A stretch of DNA of 62,978 nucleotides from Neomegalonema sp. Lineage in GTDB: Bacteria > Pseudomonadota > Alphaproteobacteria > Rhodobacterales > Rhodobacteraceae. Within the stretch, counting starts at the first letter, position 1. Each line of letters begins with the position of its first letter. The DNA lies in assembly GCA_022760355.1 (NCBI GenBank), contig JALEGB010000008.1, positions 1 through 62,978 of the forward strand, written 5' to 3'. Shown piece by piece: positions 36,587 to 44,823 of the stretch. The notes below the pieces were generated by a model. The model did no database searches. It was given only the letters and a program-made list of their open reading frames with translations, and had not been told where the DNA came from. The translations under genes and the position numbers were made by a program.

Positions 36587-36656
36587 CCCCTGCAATCGAA
36601 CCGCCTCGACATTGCGTCAGGGGTTTGTTAACCGCCCCGGACATTTTCCGAGGCGG
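36587..36656 (-). promoter_or_regulatory. Structured leader upstream of ahcY-metK
   Basis: In the minus-strand RNA, CCGCCUCGGA (36656-36647) pairs with UCCGGGGCGG (36641-36632), 10 bp with one G-U and a 5-base loop. Further 3', CCCCU (36623-36619) and GCAAU (36615-36611) pair with AUUGC (36596-36592) and AGGGG (36591-36587), and CGA with UCG continues the stem. The apex of this second hairpin contains CGAGGCGG (36608-36601), a perfect 8-base complement of the 5' arm of the first hairpin. The elements can form either two hairpins or a pseudoknot/alternative stem. I did not recognise a SAH or SAM riboswitch consensus. Confidence 0.55.
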
Positions 36657-36750
36657 CGCGTTCGGATAAAACGATTCGAGTGTTGCTAAGATGTATGTTG
36701 CGGCGCGCATAGATTGGCGGCCAACAACAGGCTCGGCTAGAGAGTGATAG

Positions 36751-37398
36751 ATGACCCAACGATCGGCCGGCGCCAGACCTACGCGCGCCAAACCTGCGCG
36801 AGCGTGGCAACGTATGTTGAGCGGGCGGCGCCTGGATTTGCTGGACCCCACCCCGGTTGACGTCGAGATTGAAGATATCGCTCATGGGTTGGCTCGTGTC
36901 GCACGCTGGAACGGTCAAACTGTTGGCGAGTGGCCTTTTTCCGTCGCGGATCATTCGCTGCTGGTCGAGGATCTCTGTGGTCGGCTCCGCCCCTCCATCT
37001 CGGCTGAAGACCGACTGATCGCCCTGCTGCATGACGCGCCCGAATATGTCATTGGCGATCTGATCAGCCCCTTCAAAGCCGTGGTGGGCGACGGTTACAA
37101 ATCGCTGGAGCATCGATTGCTTTGCGTGATTTTCATCCGCTTCGGTTTGCCGGCGAGCCCAGCGACCAATCTGATGAAACTGGTAAAGCGCGCCGACATT
37201 TTGTCCGCATATTTAGAAGCCATTCGACTGGCCGGCTTTTCGGAAGAGGACGCGGTCAAAGCATTTGGCGCGCCGACAGACGAGAGGTTGCTCACTATCG
37301 AATTGCCTAATCGGACCCCATCTGAGGCGAAGGCGGCCTTTATCGATCGATTTGAGACGCTGAGCGCGGCGATGGATGCGGAGCGCGGCGCGCCGTAA
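36751..37398 (+). CDS. HD-domain hydrolase (YfbR-like)
   Basis: 215 residues. The HD motif is in LIALLHDAPEYVIGD, preceded by a metal-binding His in SVADHSLLVED and followed by an Asp in VKRADILSAYLEA. This matches the HD-type phosphohydrolase/5'-nucleotidase YfbR group. Probably a cytoplasmic metal-dependent phosphomonoesterase acting on deoxynucleotides; the substrate is not proven. It is divergent from ahcY with ~215 bases between, which contain the ahcY leader. Confidence 0.85.
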   Translation: MTQRSAGARPTRAKPARAWQRMLSGRRLDLLDPTPVDVEIEDIAHGLARVARWNGQTVGEWPFSVADHSLLVEDLCGRLRPSISAEDRLIALLHDAPEYVIGDLISPFKAVVGDGYKSLEHRLLCVIFIRFGLPASPATNLMKLVKRADILSAYLEAIRLAGFSEEDAVKAFGAPTDERLLTIELPNRTPSEAKAAFIDRFETLSAAMDAERGAP

Positions 37399-37444
37399 TT
37401 CTGCAGATCGGGCCGTCATCACGCTGACAAGCCGGCGCAACGCC

Positions 37445-38119
37445 CTACCCATCAGCTTCGCGCAGACATCGCGGCTCGGCGGCCGGGGCCTGCGAACCAA
37501 CGTGAGTAACCCGATCAGAAAAGCGTGGACGCATGTAGAAGCGCTCGCTGGTCGACATTTCCGCGCCCGACAATACAAAGTGCAGCTTCGGTCTATACTT
37601 AAAATTAAATTCGACCAGAATCACCGTATCATTATCGGCAATTGCAATATCACTCGGTATAGATGTTACTTTTTCTCCCGGTTTATAGCCGGAGATAGTC
37701 GATTTCACCTTATATTCGTGGGACCAAAGCGCGGTATAGCAATACTCCTTCGACCCTTTGCCGATCGTCTCCCCCGCTTTGGGCTCCAGCCCACACTTGC
37801 AAGCGAGAGCCGATGTCAAGCGCACCGTGACGTCGGAAACCGTGTCCTTAGTCATTGGATTCTCAGCGAGAATGGCGTCCGCCGCCCCAAAGATCGCTGA
37901 GATGGAGCCGTCGGAAACCGACATCGACTGGGTTGTTAAGTCGCCCACGGCCGCCACGGCGTCCGTAACTCGACTGCGCGCCCAAAAGTAGCTGGCGATT
38001 TCGATGCTCGCGAGCAGCAGAACCGCTAGAATTGGAAGGACGATCGTAAACTCGACCATAGCGGCGCCGGTCGGATCGCGCCGAAAACGCCCCCAGATAT
38101 TCAGGCCCTTTAGTCTCAT
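37445..38119 (-). CDS. TadE/TadG-like pseudopilin-type protein
   Basis: 224 residues. A short basic cytoplasmic N-terminus (RFRRDPTGAAMVEFTIVLPILAVLLLASIE) is the TadE motif: a prepilin-like helix with the conserved Glu after a G/A residue. The rest is a ~170-residue extracytoplasmic domain with four Cys (two in ACKCG) and no recognised fold. TadE-like proteins are minor components of Flp/Tad pili. Its ATG overlaps the stop of the preceding tadE-like gene (ATGA, 38116-38119), so the two are coupled. No other tad genes are in the window. Confidence 0.85.
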   Translation of the reverse strand: MRLKGLNIWGRFRRDPTGAAMVEFTIVLPILAVLLLASIEIASYFWARSRVTDAVAAVGDLTTQSMSVSDGSISAIFGAADAILAENPMTKDTVSDVTVRLTSALACKCGLEPKAGETIGKGSKEYCYTALWSHEYKVKSTISGYKPGEKVTSIPSDIAIADNDTVILVEFNFKYRPKLHFVLSGAEMSTSERFYMRPRFSDRVTHVGSQAPAAEPRCLREADG

Positions 38120-38652
38120 GAGCAGCTCTTGGATGCGAAGAGCTCATTCTTAAACAGAAAGCTCAGTTGGAACGAAAATGCGCCGCCGCCATCGCCTAAG
38201 AACGGCTCAACGATCGGCGACTGAAGCGGCCATTTATAGGTCGCGCTCACCATAACGACGTCGCCGCCGCTGAGCGATTTGAACTCCTTGGCGCTTACGG
38301 CGAGGCTCAAATCGGTGGTGTAGCCGACGGGGAAAACCTTACGCTCGACGGTGGTTCGGGTCTCGCAGCTGGGCGCAAATCCGGCCTTTGAACACAGAGC
38401 CTTGATGAACTGTTTCTCAGAAAAGCACTGCGCGTCGCCTGTGCGGATCAAACGTGTGGCGTAGGACAGACCCGTTCGGAAGGTCGACGTTGCGAAGCTG
38501 ATCAGCGCCACCTCCATAACGGAGAAGATGAGCATAAAGAAGAATGGCGCGATGAGCGCAAACTCCACCGCGGTCACGCCACGCGCATCCCGTTGAAACG
38601 CCAACAAGCGTCGCTTGGCGCGCACCGCTTTTCTTTGTTGATCTAGCCGCAT
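38116..38652 (-). CDS. tadE: TadE-like minor pilin
   Basis: 178 residues. The N-terminus has the TadE helix (RGVTAVEFALIAPFFFMLIFSVMEVALI) with Glu after the G/A-V position, then a ~120-residue extracytoplasmic domain with several Cys (AQCFSEKQF, ALCSKAGF, SCETR, SKSCS). First gene of a two-gene unit with the TadG-like gene. The AAGGAG ribosome binding site 10 bases before the ATG lies in the 3' arm of a 12-bp perfect hairpin, so its translation may be controlled by RNA folding. ychF ends 71 bases upstream on the same strand. Confidence 0.88.
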   Translation of the reverse strand: MRLDQQRKAVRAKRRLLAFQRDARGVTAVEFALIAPFFFMLIFSVMEVALISFATSTFRTGLSYATRLIRTGDAQCFSEKQFIKALCSKAGFAPSCETRTTVERKVFPVGYTTDLSLAVSAKEFKSLSGGDVVMVSATYKWPLQSPIVEPFLGDGGGAFSFQLSFLFKNELFASKSCS

Positions 38653-38655
38653 CGG

Positions 38656-38688
38656 CGCTAGGCTCCTTCTCCAATCAGGAGCCTAGCG
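38656..38688 (-). promoter_or_regulatory. Hairpin sequestering the tadE ribosome binding site
   Basis: Minus-strand RNA CGCUAGGCUCCU (38688-38677) pairs perfectly over 12 bases with AGGAGCCUAGCG (38667-38656) across a 9-base loop. AGGAG of the Shine-Dalgarno is at the start of the 3' arm, and the start codon AUG (38652-38650) follows 3 bases after the stem. No U run follows, so a terminator for ychF is less likely. Confidence 0.65.
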
Positions 38689-38723
38689 CAGCGTGCTTTA
38701 GAAATACCGAACGGCGGCGACGA

Positions 38724-39821
38724 CTACGTGTTGAAGCGGAAATGCAGCACGTCGCCGTCCTTCACGACATACTCTTTGCCTTCAAGGCGCATCTTGCCCG
38801 CTTCCTTGGCGCCCCCCTCGCCTTTGCAGGCGATGTAGTCGTCATAGGAAATCGTCTCGGCGCGAATGAACCCTTTTTCGAAGTCGCCATGGATGACGCC
38901 AGCCGCTTTGGGCGCCGCCCAGCCATCCTGGATCGTCCAAGCCCGCGCTTCTTTCGGGCCGACTGTGAAGTAGGTAATCAGGCCCAGAAGGTCATAGCCC
39001 GCACGGATCAACCGATCGAGCCCGGCCTCTTTCAGCCCCATCTCTTCCAGAAACGCATCGCGCTCATCATCATCCAGCTGCGCAATTTCCGCTTCGATCG
39101 CCGCCGAAATCACCACATGCGCCGCGCCCTGAGCGGCCGCCATTTCCGCCACTTTGGCCGAATGCGCGTTGCCTTCGCCAGCGGCGCCTTCCTCGACATT
39201 GCAGACATAGACCATCGGTTTTGCGGTCATCAGCTGCAGCATTCGGAAGGCTTTTTCTTCCGCTGGCTCGATCTCAACCGCGCGCGCAGGTTTGCCGTCC
39301 TCAAGGAGAAGCTTGGCGCGCTCCATCAGCTCCGCCTGCAGCTTCGCCTCCTTGTCGCCGCCCTTCACCTTTTTCACGATGTTGGTCAGCCGTTTCTCAA
39401 GGCTCTCAAGATCCGCGAGCATCAGCTCCGTCTCGATCGTCTCTGCGTCTGCGAGCGGGTCGACGCGGCCGTCCACATGGGTGATGTCGTCATCCTCGAA
39501 GCACCGCAACACCTGAGCGATTGCGTCGGTCTCGCGGATATTGGCCAGGAACTGGTTGCCCAACCCCTCGCCTTTTGACGCGCCGCGCACCAACCCGGCG
39601 ATGTCGACAAATGTCAGCCGCGTGGGAATGATCTGTTTGGATCCCGCAATCTCCGCCAGCGCCTCGATACGCGGGTCCGGCACCGCGACGTCGCCGACAT
39701 TCGGTTCGATGGTGCAGAAGGGAAAGTTCGCCGCCTGGGCGGCCGCCGTCCGCGTCAGCGCGTTGAAAAGGGTCGATTTGCCGACGTTAGGCAGGCCGAC
39801 GATGCCGCATTTGAAGCCCAT
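38724..39821 (-). CDS. ychF: Obg-like ATPase YchF
   Basis: 365 residues. Ribosome-associated P-loop ATPase linked to oxidative stress and translation quality. G1 motif [12 protein letters not shown] at the N-terminus, G3 [20 protein letters not shown], a coiled-coil ([18 protein letters not shown]), and the C-terminal TGS/TRAFAC domain that includes [14 protein letters not shown] and ends HFRFNT. The length matches the family (~363). ATG has GAGGAG upstream. The tadE-like genes follow on the same strand after a gap filled by an RBS-occluding hairpin. Confidence 0.97.
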   Translation of the reverse strand: MGFKCGIVGLPNVGKSTLFNALTRTAAAQAANFPFCTIEPNVGDVAVPDPRIEALAEIAGSKQIIPTRLTFVDIAGLVRGASKGEGLGNQFLANIRETDAIAQVLRCFEDDDITHVDGRVDPLADAETIETELMLADLESLEKRLTNIVKKVKGGDKEAKLQAELMERAKLLLEDGKPARAVEIEPAEEKAFRMLQLMTAKPMVYVCNVEEGAAGEGNAHSAKVAEMAAAQGAAHVVISAAIEAEIAQLDDDERDAFLEEMGLKEAGLDRLIRAGYDLLGLITYFTVGPKEARAWTIQDGWAAPKAAGVIHGDFEKGFIRAETISYDDYIACKGEGGAKEAGKMRLEGKEYVVKDGDVLHFRFNT

Positions 39822-40048
39822 GCGCTCCTCTGGGAAGGCTGATCTAGCAGTTGATATTCGCGCAACAGGCGCGCCTTTGTGCGTTTCGGCCGCACTCAGA
39901 GGCCGACGTCAAGCGAAATGCTGCTCTTAGCCGGAATCAGCTGTTGAGAACACCGTCCGTAGGCCGTAACGCACACTTGCGACGGTATTAACACGCCCAA
40001 CTGGCGTCGACGCCGTTTATACGGCCGCGCCGCGACAAGGAATATGAG

Positions 40049-40480
40049 ATGAGTTCGTTTTCGAGCGCTTCAATGCGCGGCGCGCCTCCTGCTCAAACTT
40101 CAATGGGCGCACGCTCGACTGGCGAGAGTGTCCTTGGCGGCGATCTGCTGATCACCGGCGACGTTATGTCGGCGGGCGACATTCGCGTGGACGGCAAAGT
40201 GCGCGGCAACATTGAATGCTCCACCCTGACGGTCAGTGAGCATGGCGAAGTTGAAGGCGGCGTTGTCGCGAAACGCGTCGTCATCCACGGCCGGGTTTCC
40301 GGCGACATTCGCGGCGGCCAGGTCATGCTGCATTCCACTGCGATCGTTTACGCCGACATCCAGCATAAGGGCATCGGCATTGAGATGGGCACCCGGTACG
40401 ACGGCACCCTCCGCTACATCGAAGAAGATGCGTCTGCGCCGACCGCTCCTGCGCCAACGCCTGCCGCGCCAGGCGTCTAA
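40049..40480 (+). CDS. Bactofilin
   Basis: 143 residues. Cytoskeletal beta-helix protein of the bactofilin (DUF583) family. The core GGDLLITGDVMSAGDIRVDGKVRGNIE continues in short repeating beta turns (GEVEGGVVAKRVVIHGRVSGDIRG). The N-terminus is disordered and the C-terminal tail is Pro/Ala-rich, as in BacA. It polymerises under the membrane and can recruit cell-wall enzymes; no LmdC/M23 partner is adjacent here. The ATG is preceded by AAGGAAT. An intrinsic terminator follows 45 bases after the stop. Confidence 0.92.
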   Translation: MSSFSSASMRGAPPAQTSMGARSTGESVLGGDLLITGDVMSAGDIRVDGKVRGNIECSTLTVSEHGEVEGGVVAKRVVIHGRVSGDIRGGQVMLHSTAIVYADIQHKGIGIEMGTRYDGTLRYIEEDASAPTAPAPTPAAPGV

Positions 40481-40524
40481 GACCTCCTGGCCGCCTCGTC
40501 CCGACGAGCGGATGACCAGATGGA

Positions 40525-40549
40525 GCGGGCCCCGCGCGGCCCGCTTTTT
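40525..40549 (+). terminator. Intrinsic terminator after bactofilin gene
   Basis: GCGGGCC (40525-40531) pairs with GGCCCGC (40538-40544) around a 6-base loop, followed by five T residues (40545-40549). Confidence 0.85.
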
Positions 40550-40708
40550 CTTTGCGCGCCTTCTTTGCGCGCCAAGCCGCCATGACCGCCGCCCTCGCGC
40601 TTGGCGATCGCCAATTTCTCCCTCAATGCCGCTCGACTGCGCCTCATTCTCCATATATATAGTGTAACCAAACAAGGGGCCCACAACCTATCGAGAGAGA
40701 GCGGAGAC

Positions 40709-41509
40709 ATGGCGGAAGCGACCCTACAGGGCGGGACCAGCGTTGCGACCTCGGCCAAGCCGCGCCGTTTCACAGTCGATCTGTTTGCGACCAGCATCAA
40801 CGACATCGAAATCGGCATTATGAAGCAGACCCAGCATCGAGCGAAGTCGCAACAATTCACCAAAGACATGGACGTCATCGGGCAGATTAAAACCGACGGC
40901 GAACGCACCGGCATCGTGGCCTATCGCGCAGGTCTTTGGAATAAGAAAAAAGGCCCGAATCGCCGGCTGGTGATTAAGCTGTTCTCGGAAACGATGAATT
41001 GGCGCGCGACGATGGAGATGATGATCGGCCGCTCGCTGCAGTTGACGCATGGCGCCAACGGCATGCCTGCGCCCTCCTACGCCGTCAATATTGGCCGTAG
41101 CGAGTCAATGATCCAAATCGAACGCTCCGCTGACAAATGGGCGTTCTTTCCGGAGCGCTTCTCCTTCTTTATTCTTGGGGATGAACGCGCCCGGTTCTAC
41201 AAGTTGCGCCAGAATATTTTTAGCATCGGCGCCGACTACAATCTGTATGATGAGCAGGACCGGAAAATTGGTCTGCTCGACGGCAAGCTGGTCAGCTTCG
41301 GCGGCGCTTGGAATGTCAGCATTTCACCGGAGCACACCGATCCGCGCCTCGACGTCGCCCTGCAGCTCTTCTGCTCGATGTTGCGGTTCAACAAGCCCGC
41401 CCGCCGGCATATCAAGGATTTGGCGGATGAAATGCGCGCTGGGCGCTTTCAGCCAACGCTCGATCATTATGAGCGCGATCTGTATCTAAATCCACGACGG
41501 GCTCGATAG
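40709..41509 (+). CDS. Unknown protein, possible LURP-one/tubby-like fold
   Basis: 266 residues from ATG 40709 (GCGGAGAC upstream); an earlier frame start at 40601 runs through the terminator and is unlikely. No signal peptide and no transmembrane helix. The C-terminal half has alternating hydrophobic strands and a segment FSIGADYNLYDEQDRKIGLLDGK that resembles the repeated strand-turn-strand pattern of LURP-one/tubby C-terminal-like proteins (a stored membrane-lipid-binding barrel). I rate that as a guess. It stands as a single gene between the bactofilin terminator and the DUF1194 gene. Confidence 0.7.
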   Translation: MAEATLQGGTSVATSAKPRRFTVDLFATSINDIEIGIMKQTQHRAKSQQFTKDMDVIGQIKTDGERTGIVAYRAGLWNKKKGPNRRLVIKLFSETMNWRATMEMMIGRSLQLTHGANGMPAPSYAVNIGRSESMIQIERSADKWAFFPERFSFFILGDERARFYKLRQNIFSIGADYNLYDEQDRKIGLLDGKLVSFGGAWNVSISPEHTDPRLDVALQLFCSMLRFNKPARRHIKDLADEMRAGRFQPTLDHYERDLYLNPRRAR

Positions 41510-41612
41510 GCGATCGCAACCGGTTGTGCGGGGAGCAGCCGCGCAACCAATTCATTTGCGTCTGTGCGGTTGCTCCGCCACTCTTGCGACAAAAGCGCAA
41601 GAGGTCGACACC

Positions 41613-42341
41613 ATGCAGCGATTCGCACGCCTTTTCCCCGTCGCTCTAGCAGCTCTCGCCCTGCTCCTGGCGCCCGCAGCCCGCGCGCAGACGCGCGTGG
41701 ATATCGAGCTCGTGCTGCTCTCCGACGCCAGCGGCTCGATCGACACCGGCGAAATCCGCCTTCAGCGTCAAGGCTATGCGAAAGCTTTTCGCGACCCCAA
41801 AGTCGTCGCAGCGATGACAGCCGGCTACTATCGGAAAATCGCCGTCGCCTATGTGGAGTGGGCGGACGCGCATTCGCAAGATGTGGTTGTGGATTGGATG
41901 GTCATCGATGGTCCGAAATCCGCCGCGGCCTTCGCCGACAAGCTTATGGCCGCGCCCCGACGCGCCTATGGCTATAATGCTATCGGCGCCGCGCTGCTGA
42001 AGGCGGTGGCGATGATCAAAGGCAACCGTTTCGCGGGCGAGCGCCGGGTGATCGACTTCTCGGGCGATAGCGTGAACAACTGGGAGGGCCCCAGCATCGC
42101 CACCGGCCGCGCAGCCGCGCTCAAGGCGGGCGTCACCATAAACGGGCTCGCCGTGCTATGCCGGATCTGCAGCGGCCGTCCTGGCGGCTATGACCTCGAA
42201 GAGGCGTACAAAACGCAGATCATCGGCGGCCCTGGCGCTTTTGTCATCACGGCGGACAGCTTGGCGACATTCGCCGAGGCGGTGAAGCGGAAACTCCTGC
42301 GAGAGCTGCTGTCAGAGGCCGGGCCAACGCCGCGGCTGTAG
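41613..42341 (+). CDS. Secreted DUF1194 (VWA-like) protein
   Basis: 242 residues. Signal peptide (LFPVALAALALLLAPAARAQ) then a von Willebrand A-type domain with the metal-ion-dependent adhesion site start DASGSID, IDFSGDSVNNWEGP, and a final helix. DUF1194 proteins are periplasmic and common in alphaproteobacteria; the function is not established. I chose ATG 41613, preceded by AGAGGT; the frame is open to 41526. It converges on queG with a 14-base gap. Confidence 0.88.
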   Translation: MQRFARLFPVALAALALLLAPAARAQTRVDIELVLLSDASGSIDTGEIRLQRQGYAKAFRDPKVVAAMTAGYYRKIAVAYVEWADAHSQDVVVDWMVIDGPKSAAAFADKLMAAPRRAYGYNAIGAALLKAVAMIKGNRFAGERRVIDFSGDSVNNWEGPSIATGRAAALKAGVTINGLAVLCRICSGRPGGYDLEEAYKTQIIGGPGAFVITADSLATFAEAVKRKLLRELLSEAGPTPRL

Positions 42342-42355
42342 CTTCACACGCGCCG

Positions 42356-43510
42356 TCAACCGGGAAGGGCGCGCCATTCCTCAAGCACGCTCGGCTCCGG
42401 CTCCAGCCCCTCCCGCTCGCCTCGCTCCGCCAGCGCGCGGGCGGGGTCCAGCCGCCCCAACGCCCAAATGGCGGCGCCGCGCAACAGTGGGGACGAGGCG
42501 TCAAGCTGAAGCGCCGCGGCCTCCGTCAGCTCCACCCGCCCCGAATTGCCAATCGCGATCAGAACATTGCGCATAAACCGCGTCCAACCGATCCGCTTGA
42601 TCGGCGAGCCTGAGAACAGTTCGCGAAAGCCCGGTTCATCCAACTGCGCGAGATCCTCAAGATACGGCGCGCGCAGTTCCACCCGAGCCCAGTAGGCGGC
42701 GTCGCGCGCGTTCTCGGCGAATTTGTTCCAAGGGCAAACCGCCAGACAATCATCGCACCCATAGATTCGGTTGCCGATCAGCGGCCGCATTGGGCGTGGA
42801 ATTGGCCCCTTGAGCTCGATCGTGAGATAGGAAATGCATCGCCGCGCATCCAGCTGATAAGGCGCGGGAAAAGCGGCGGTGGGGCAAATATCCAGGCAGC
42901 GGCGGCAGGAGCCGCAGTGATCGCGCTCGGCCGCATCCGCCGGCAGCTTCAAGGTCGTAAACATCGCGCCGATAAACAGCCAGGAGCCCTCAGTGCGGCT
43001 GACCAAATTGGTGTGCTTGCCCTGCCACCCCAGCCCCGCCGCATAGGCTAGAGGTTTCTCCATCACCGGGGCGGTGTCGACAAACACTTTGATTTCCGGC
43101 CTTGCCCCTGTCAGATCTTCAGCATCCTCAATAAAACCGCGCCCTATCTGTTTGAGCTTTTTTTTCAGCACGTCGTGATAGTCGCGATTGCGCGCATAGA
43201 CGGAGATCGCGCCCAGCTCGGACCGTTGCAGCACGCCGAGAGGATCGTCGTCTGGCCCGTAAGGCTCGCCAAACAAGACCACGCTGCGCGCTTCGGGCCA
43301 AAGCTCGCGCGGGTCCGCGCGCCAAGCCGACCGCTCCGCCATCCAGCTCAGCTCCCCATGGCGCCCATCGGCAAGCCACTGCAGCAATCGCTCCCCGGCT
43401 GTGACCACCGCGTCCGGCGTCGTGATCCGGCACCCGACTAAGCCCTCGGCCGCCGCCCGGTCTCGCAGTTGCGACGCCACCGTCGCAATCTGGCCGTCAT
43501 CCCTTCCCAT
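42356..43510 (-). CDS. queG: Epoxyqueuosine reductase QueG
   Basis: 384 residues. Cobalamin-dependent reductase that makes queuosine in tRNA from epoxyqueuosine, the last step of the pathway. Both ferredoxin-type 4Fe-4S motifs are present: [12 protein letters not shown] and [13 protein letters not shown]. The PFAM-typical core [25 protein letters not shown] is intact. The C-terminal HEAT-like tail ([34 protein letters not shown]) is usual. It is a B12 enzyme in a window with ethylmalonyl-CoA mutase and a cobalamin adenosyltransferase. Convergent with the DUF1194 gene. Confidence 0.95.
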   Translation of the reverse strand: MGRDDGQIATVASQLRDRAAAEGLVGCRITTPDAVVTAGERLLQWLADGRHGELSWMAERSAWRADPRELWPEARSVVLFGEPYGPDDDPLGVLQRSELGAISVYARNRDYHDVLKKKLKQIGRGFIEDAEDLTGARPEIKVFVDTAPVMEKPLAYAAGLGWQGKHTNLVSRTEGSWLFIGAMFTTLKLPADAAERDHCGSCRRCLDICPTAAFPAPYQLDARRCISYLTIELKGPIPRPMRPLIGNRIYGCDDCLAVCPWNKFAENARDAAYWARVELRAPYLEDLAQLDEPGFRELFSGSPIKRIGWTRFMRNVLIAIGNSGRVELTEAAALQLDASSPLLRGAAIWALGRLDPARALAERGEREGLEPEPSVLEEWRALPG

Positions 43511-43581
43511 AGATTTGGCCCATATCGCGATCTGCGCGTCCGACGCATCGGACCTGCGCGCTCCACACCCCGGAGGATGAG

Positions 43582-44235
43582 ATGCGTTCGAAAAAACTGA
43601 CGGCTCTTTCTTTCATCCTTGCGATGCTGTCCCCCTTGATGTTGGCGGCGAGCGACGCCGCCGCTCAACGCGCCAATCCCCTAGACGCGCTCAGGGACCT
43701 TTTTCCATCGCGCAGCTTCAGGGTGCAATCTGGATCGATGCTGCCGACGATGAAGCCTGGCGTCTATCTGCGGGTGGATCAAACCGCCGCTGCAAAGGCG
43801 CGCATCCGGCGCGGCGACGCGATCGTGTTCACGGCCCGCGACGGCTCCTACTACATCAAACGCGTGATCGGCCTGCCGGGCGAGGTGATCGCCTTCAAAG
43901 CGGGGGCGCCCATCATCAACGGCGCCCCGCTCCGACAACGGCTGATCGGCCCTTATCGAGAAGACACAGGCCGCGGCGCTCACGGCCTCGGCGCCGCGCT
44001 GCTGAAGGAGGAAATCGCCAAGGACGGCCGCAGCTGGCGCATCATCGACCACGAGAAACCGGCGCGGATGGATGAGATGGCGCCTGTTCGCATTCCCGAA
44101 GGGGCGTTCTTCGTCGTGGGAGACAACCGCGACAACTCCGTCGACAGCAGGATGCAGACGTGGTTCGGCTTCGTGTGGAGCAGCAAGGTGATCGGGTTGG
44201 TGAAGGACGTAAAACCACCCCGCAAGACCGATTAG
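43582..44235 (+). CDS. lepB: Signal peptidase I (S26 family), atypical N-terminus
   Basis: 217 residues. Serine-lysine dyad protease: nucleophile Ser52 in QSGSMLPTM and general base Lys93 in [12 protein letters not shown], plus the conserved [13 protein letters not shown] box. The only hydrophobic segment is residues ~8-23 and ends SDAAAQR, which looks like a cleavable signal rather than a LepB transmembrane anchor pair, so this may be a secreted or TraF-like S26 protease instead of the housekeeping enzyme. AGGATGAG precedes the start. No conjugation genes are near. It is divergent from queG and convergent with the CDP-sugar operon. Confidence 0.8.
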   Translation: MRSKKLTALSFILAMLSPLMLAASDAAAQRANPLDALRDLFPSRSFRVQSGSMLPTMKPGVYLRVDQTAAAKARIRRGDAIVFTARDGSYYIKRVIGLPGEVIAFKAGAPIINGAPLRQRLIGPYREDTGRGAHGLGAALLKEEIAKDGRSWRIIDHEKPARMDEMAPVRIPEGAFFVVGDNRDNSVDSRMQTWFGFVWSSKVIGLVKDVKPPRKTD

Positions 44236-44261
44236 CGGAGAGGGCCCGCGACGGCCTCATC

Positions 44262-44813
44262 CTAGGAAGGAGCGGCGCCTGTGTCTTGGAAATCTGGATA
44301 GTGCGCATCCCGCTCAGAGATCACGGTCGGCTGAGCCGGCCATTTCACGCCAAACGCGGGATCGTCCCACCGCACGCCTTGCCCCTGACCGGGCGTAAAC
44401 ATGCGCCCCATCATATACAGAACGTCTGTATCCGGCTCGAGCGACAGGAACCCGTGCGCGCACCCTTCGGGAGCGTACAGCGCGGTCATCCCATCCGCAT
44501 CCAATCGACATCCAGCCCATTTGAGGTAGGTTGGGCTGTCCGTCCGCAGATCGATCACAACGTCAAACACGGCGCCGCGCACAACTCGGATCAGCTTCGC
44601 TTCCGCGTACGGGGCGGGCTGAAAATGCATGCCCCGCAGGGTGTGGACTGCGCGATTGCGGGAAAGATTGCTCTGAACCGGCGTAAAATCGGTGATCCCG
44701 GCCGCGGCAAATTCCTCCGGGCAGTAAATCCGAGCGAAAGCCCCTCGCTCATCCGCATGCGGCGTCGCTTCGATCAGCCAACAGCCCGCGACCTCGGTCC
44801 CATGAAACTGCAT
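44262..44813 (-). CDS. RfbC-like sugar 3,5-epimerase (CDP-sugar operon)
   Basis: 183 residues, cupin fold of the dTDP-4-dehydrorhamnose 3,5-epimerase family. Family wording: NLSRNRAVHTLRGMHFQ with the active-site His, KLIRVVRGAVFDVVIDLR, and YAPEGCAHGFLSLE. Because the operon makes CDP-sugars, the substrate is probably a CDP-4-keto-6-deoxyhexose rather than the dTDP form. The start is ATG 44813 or GTG 44816, 8 bases after the methyltransferase stop. Last gene of the operon rfbF-rfbG-methyltransferase-epimerase. Confidence 0.88.
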   Translation of the reverse strand: MQFHGTEVAGCWLIEATPHADERGAFARIYCPEEFAAAGITDFTPVQSNLSRNRAVHTLRGMHFQPAPYAEAKLIRVVRGAVFDVVIDLRTDSPTYLKWAGCRLDADGMTALYAPEGCAHGFLSLEPDTDVLYMMGRMFTPGQGQGVRWDDPAFGVKWPAQPTVISERDAHYPDFQDTGAAPS

Positions 44814-44823
44814 CACGCGCCCA

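Noticed and set aside
36540-36720. Match to the known SAH riboswitch
   Set aside because: The conserved GAGGAGCGCUGCAA and GGCUC elements of that class are not present in the expected order.
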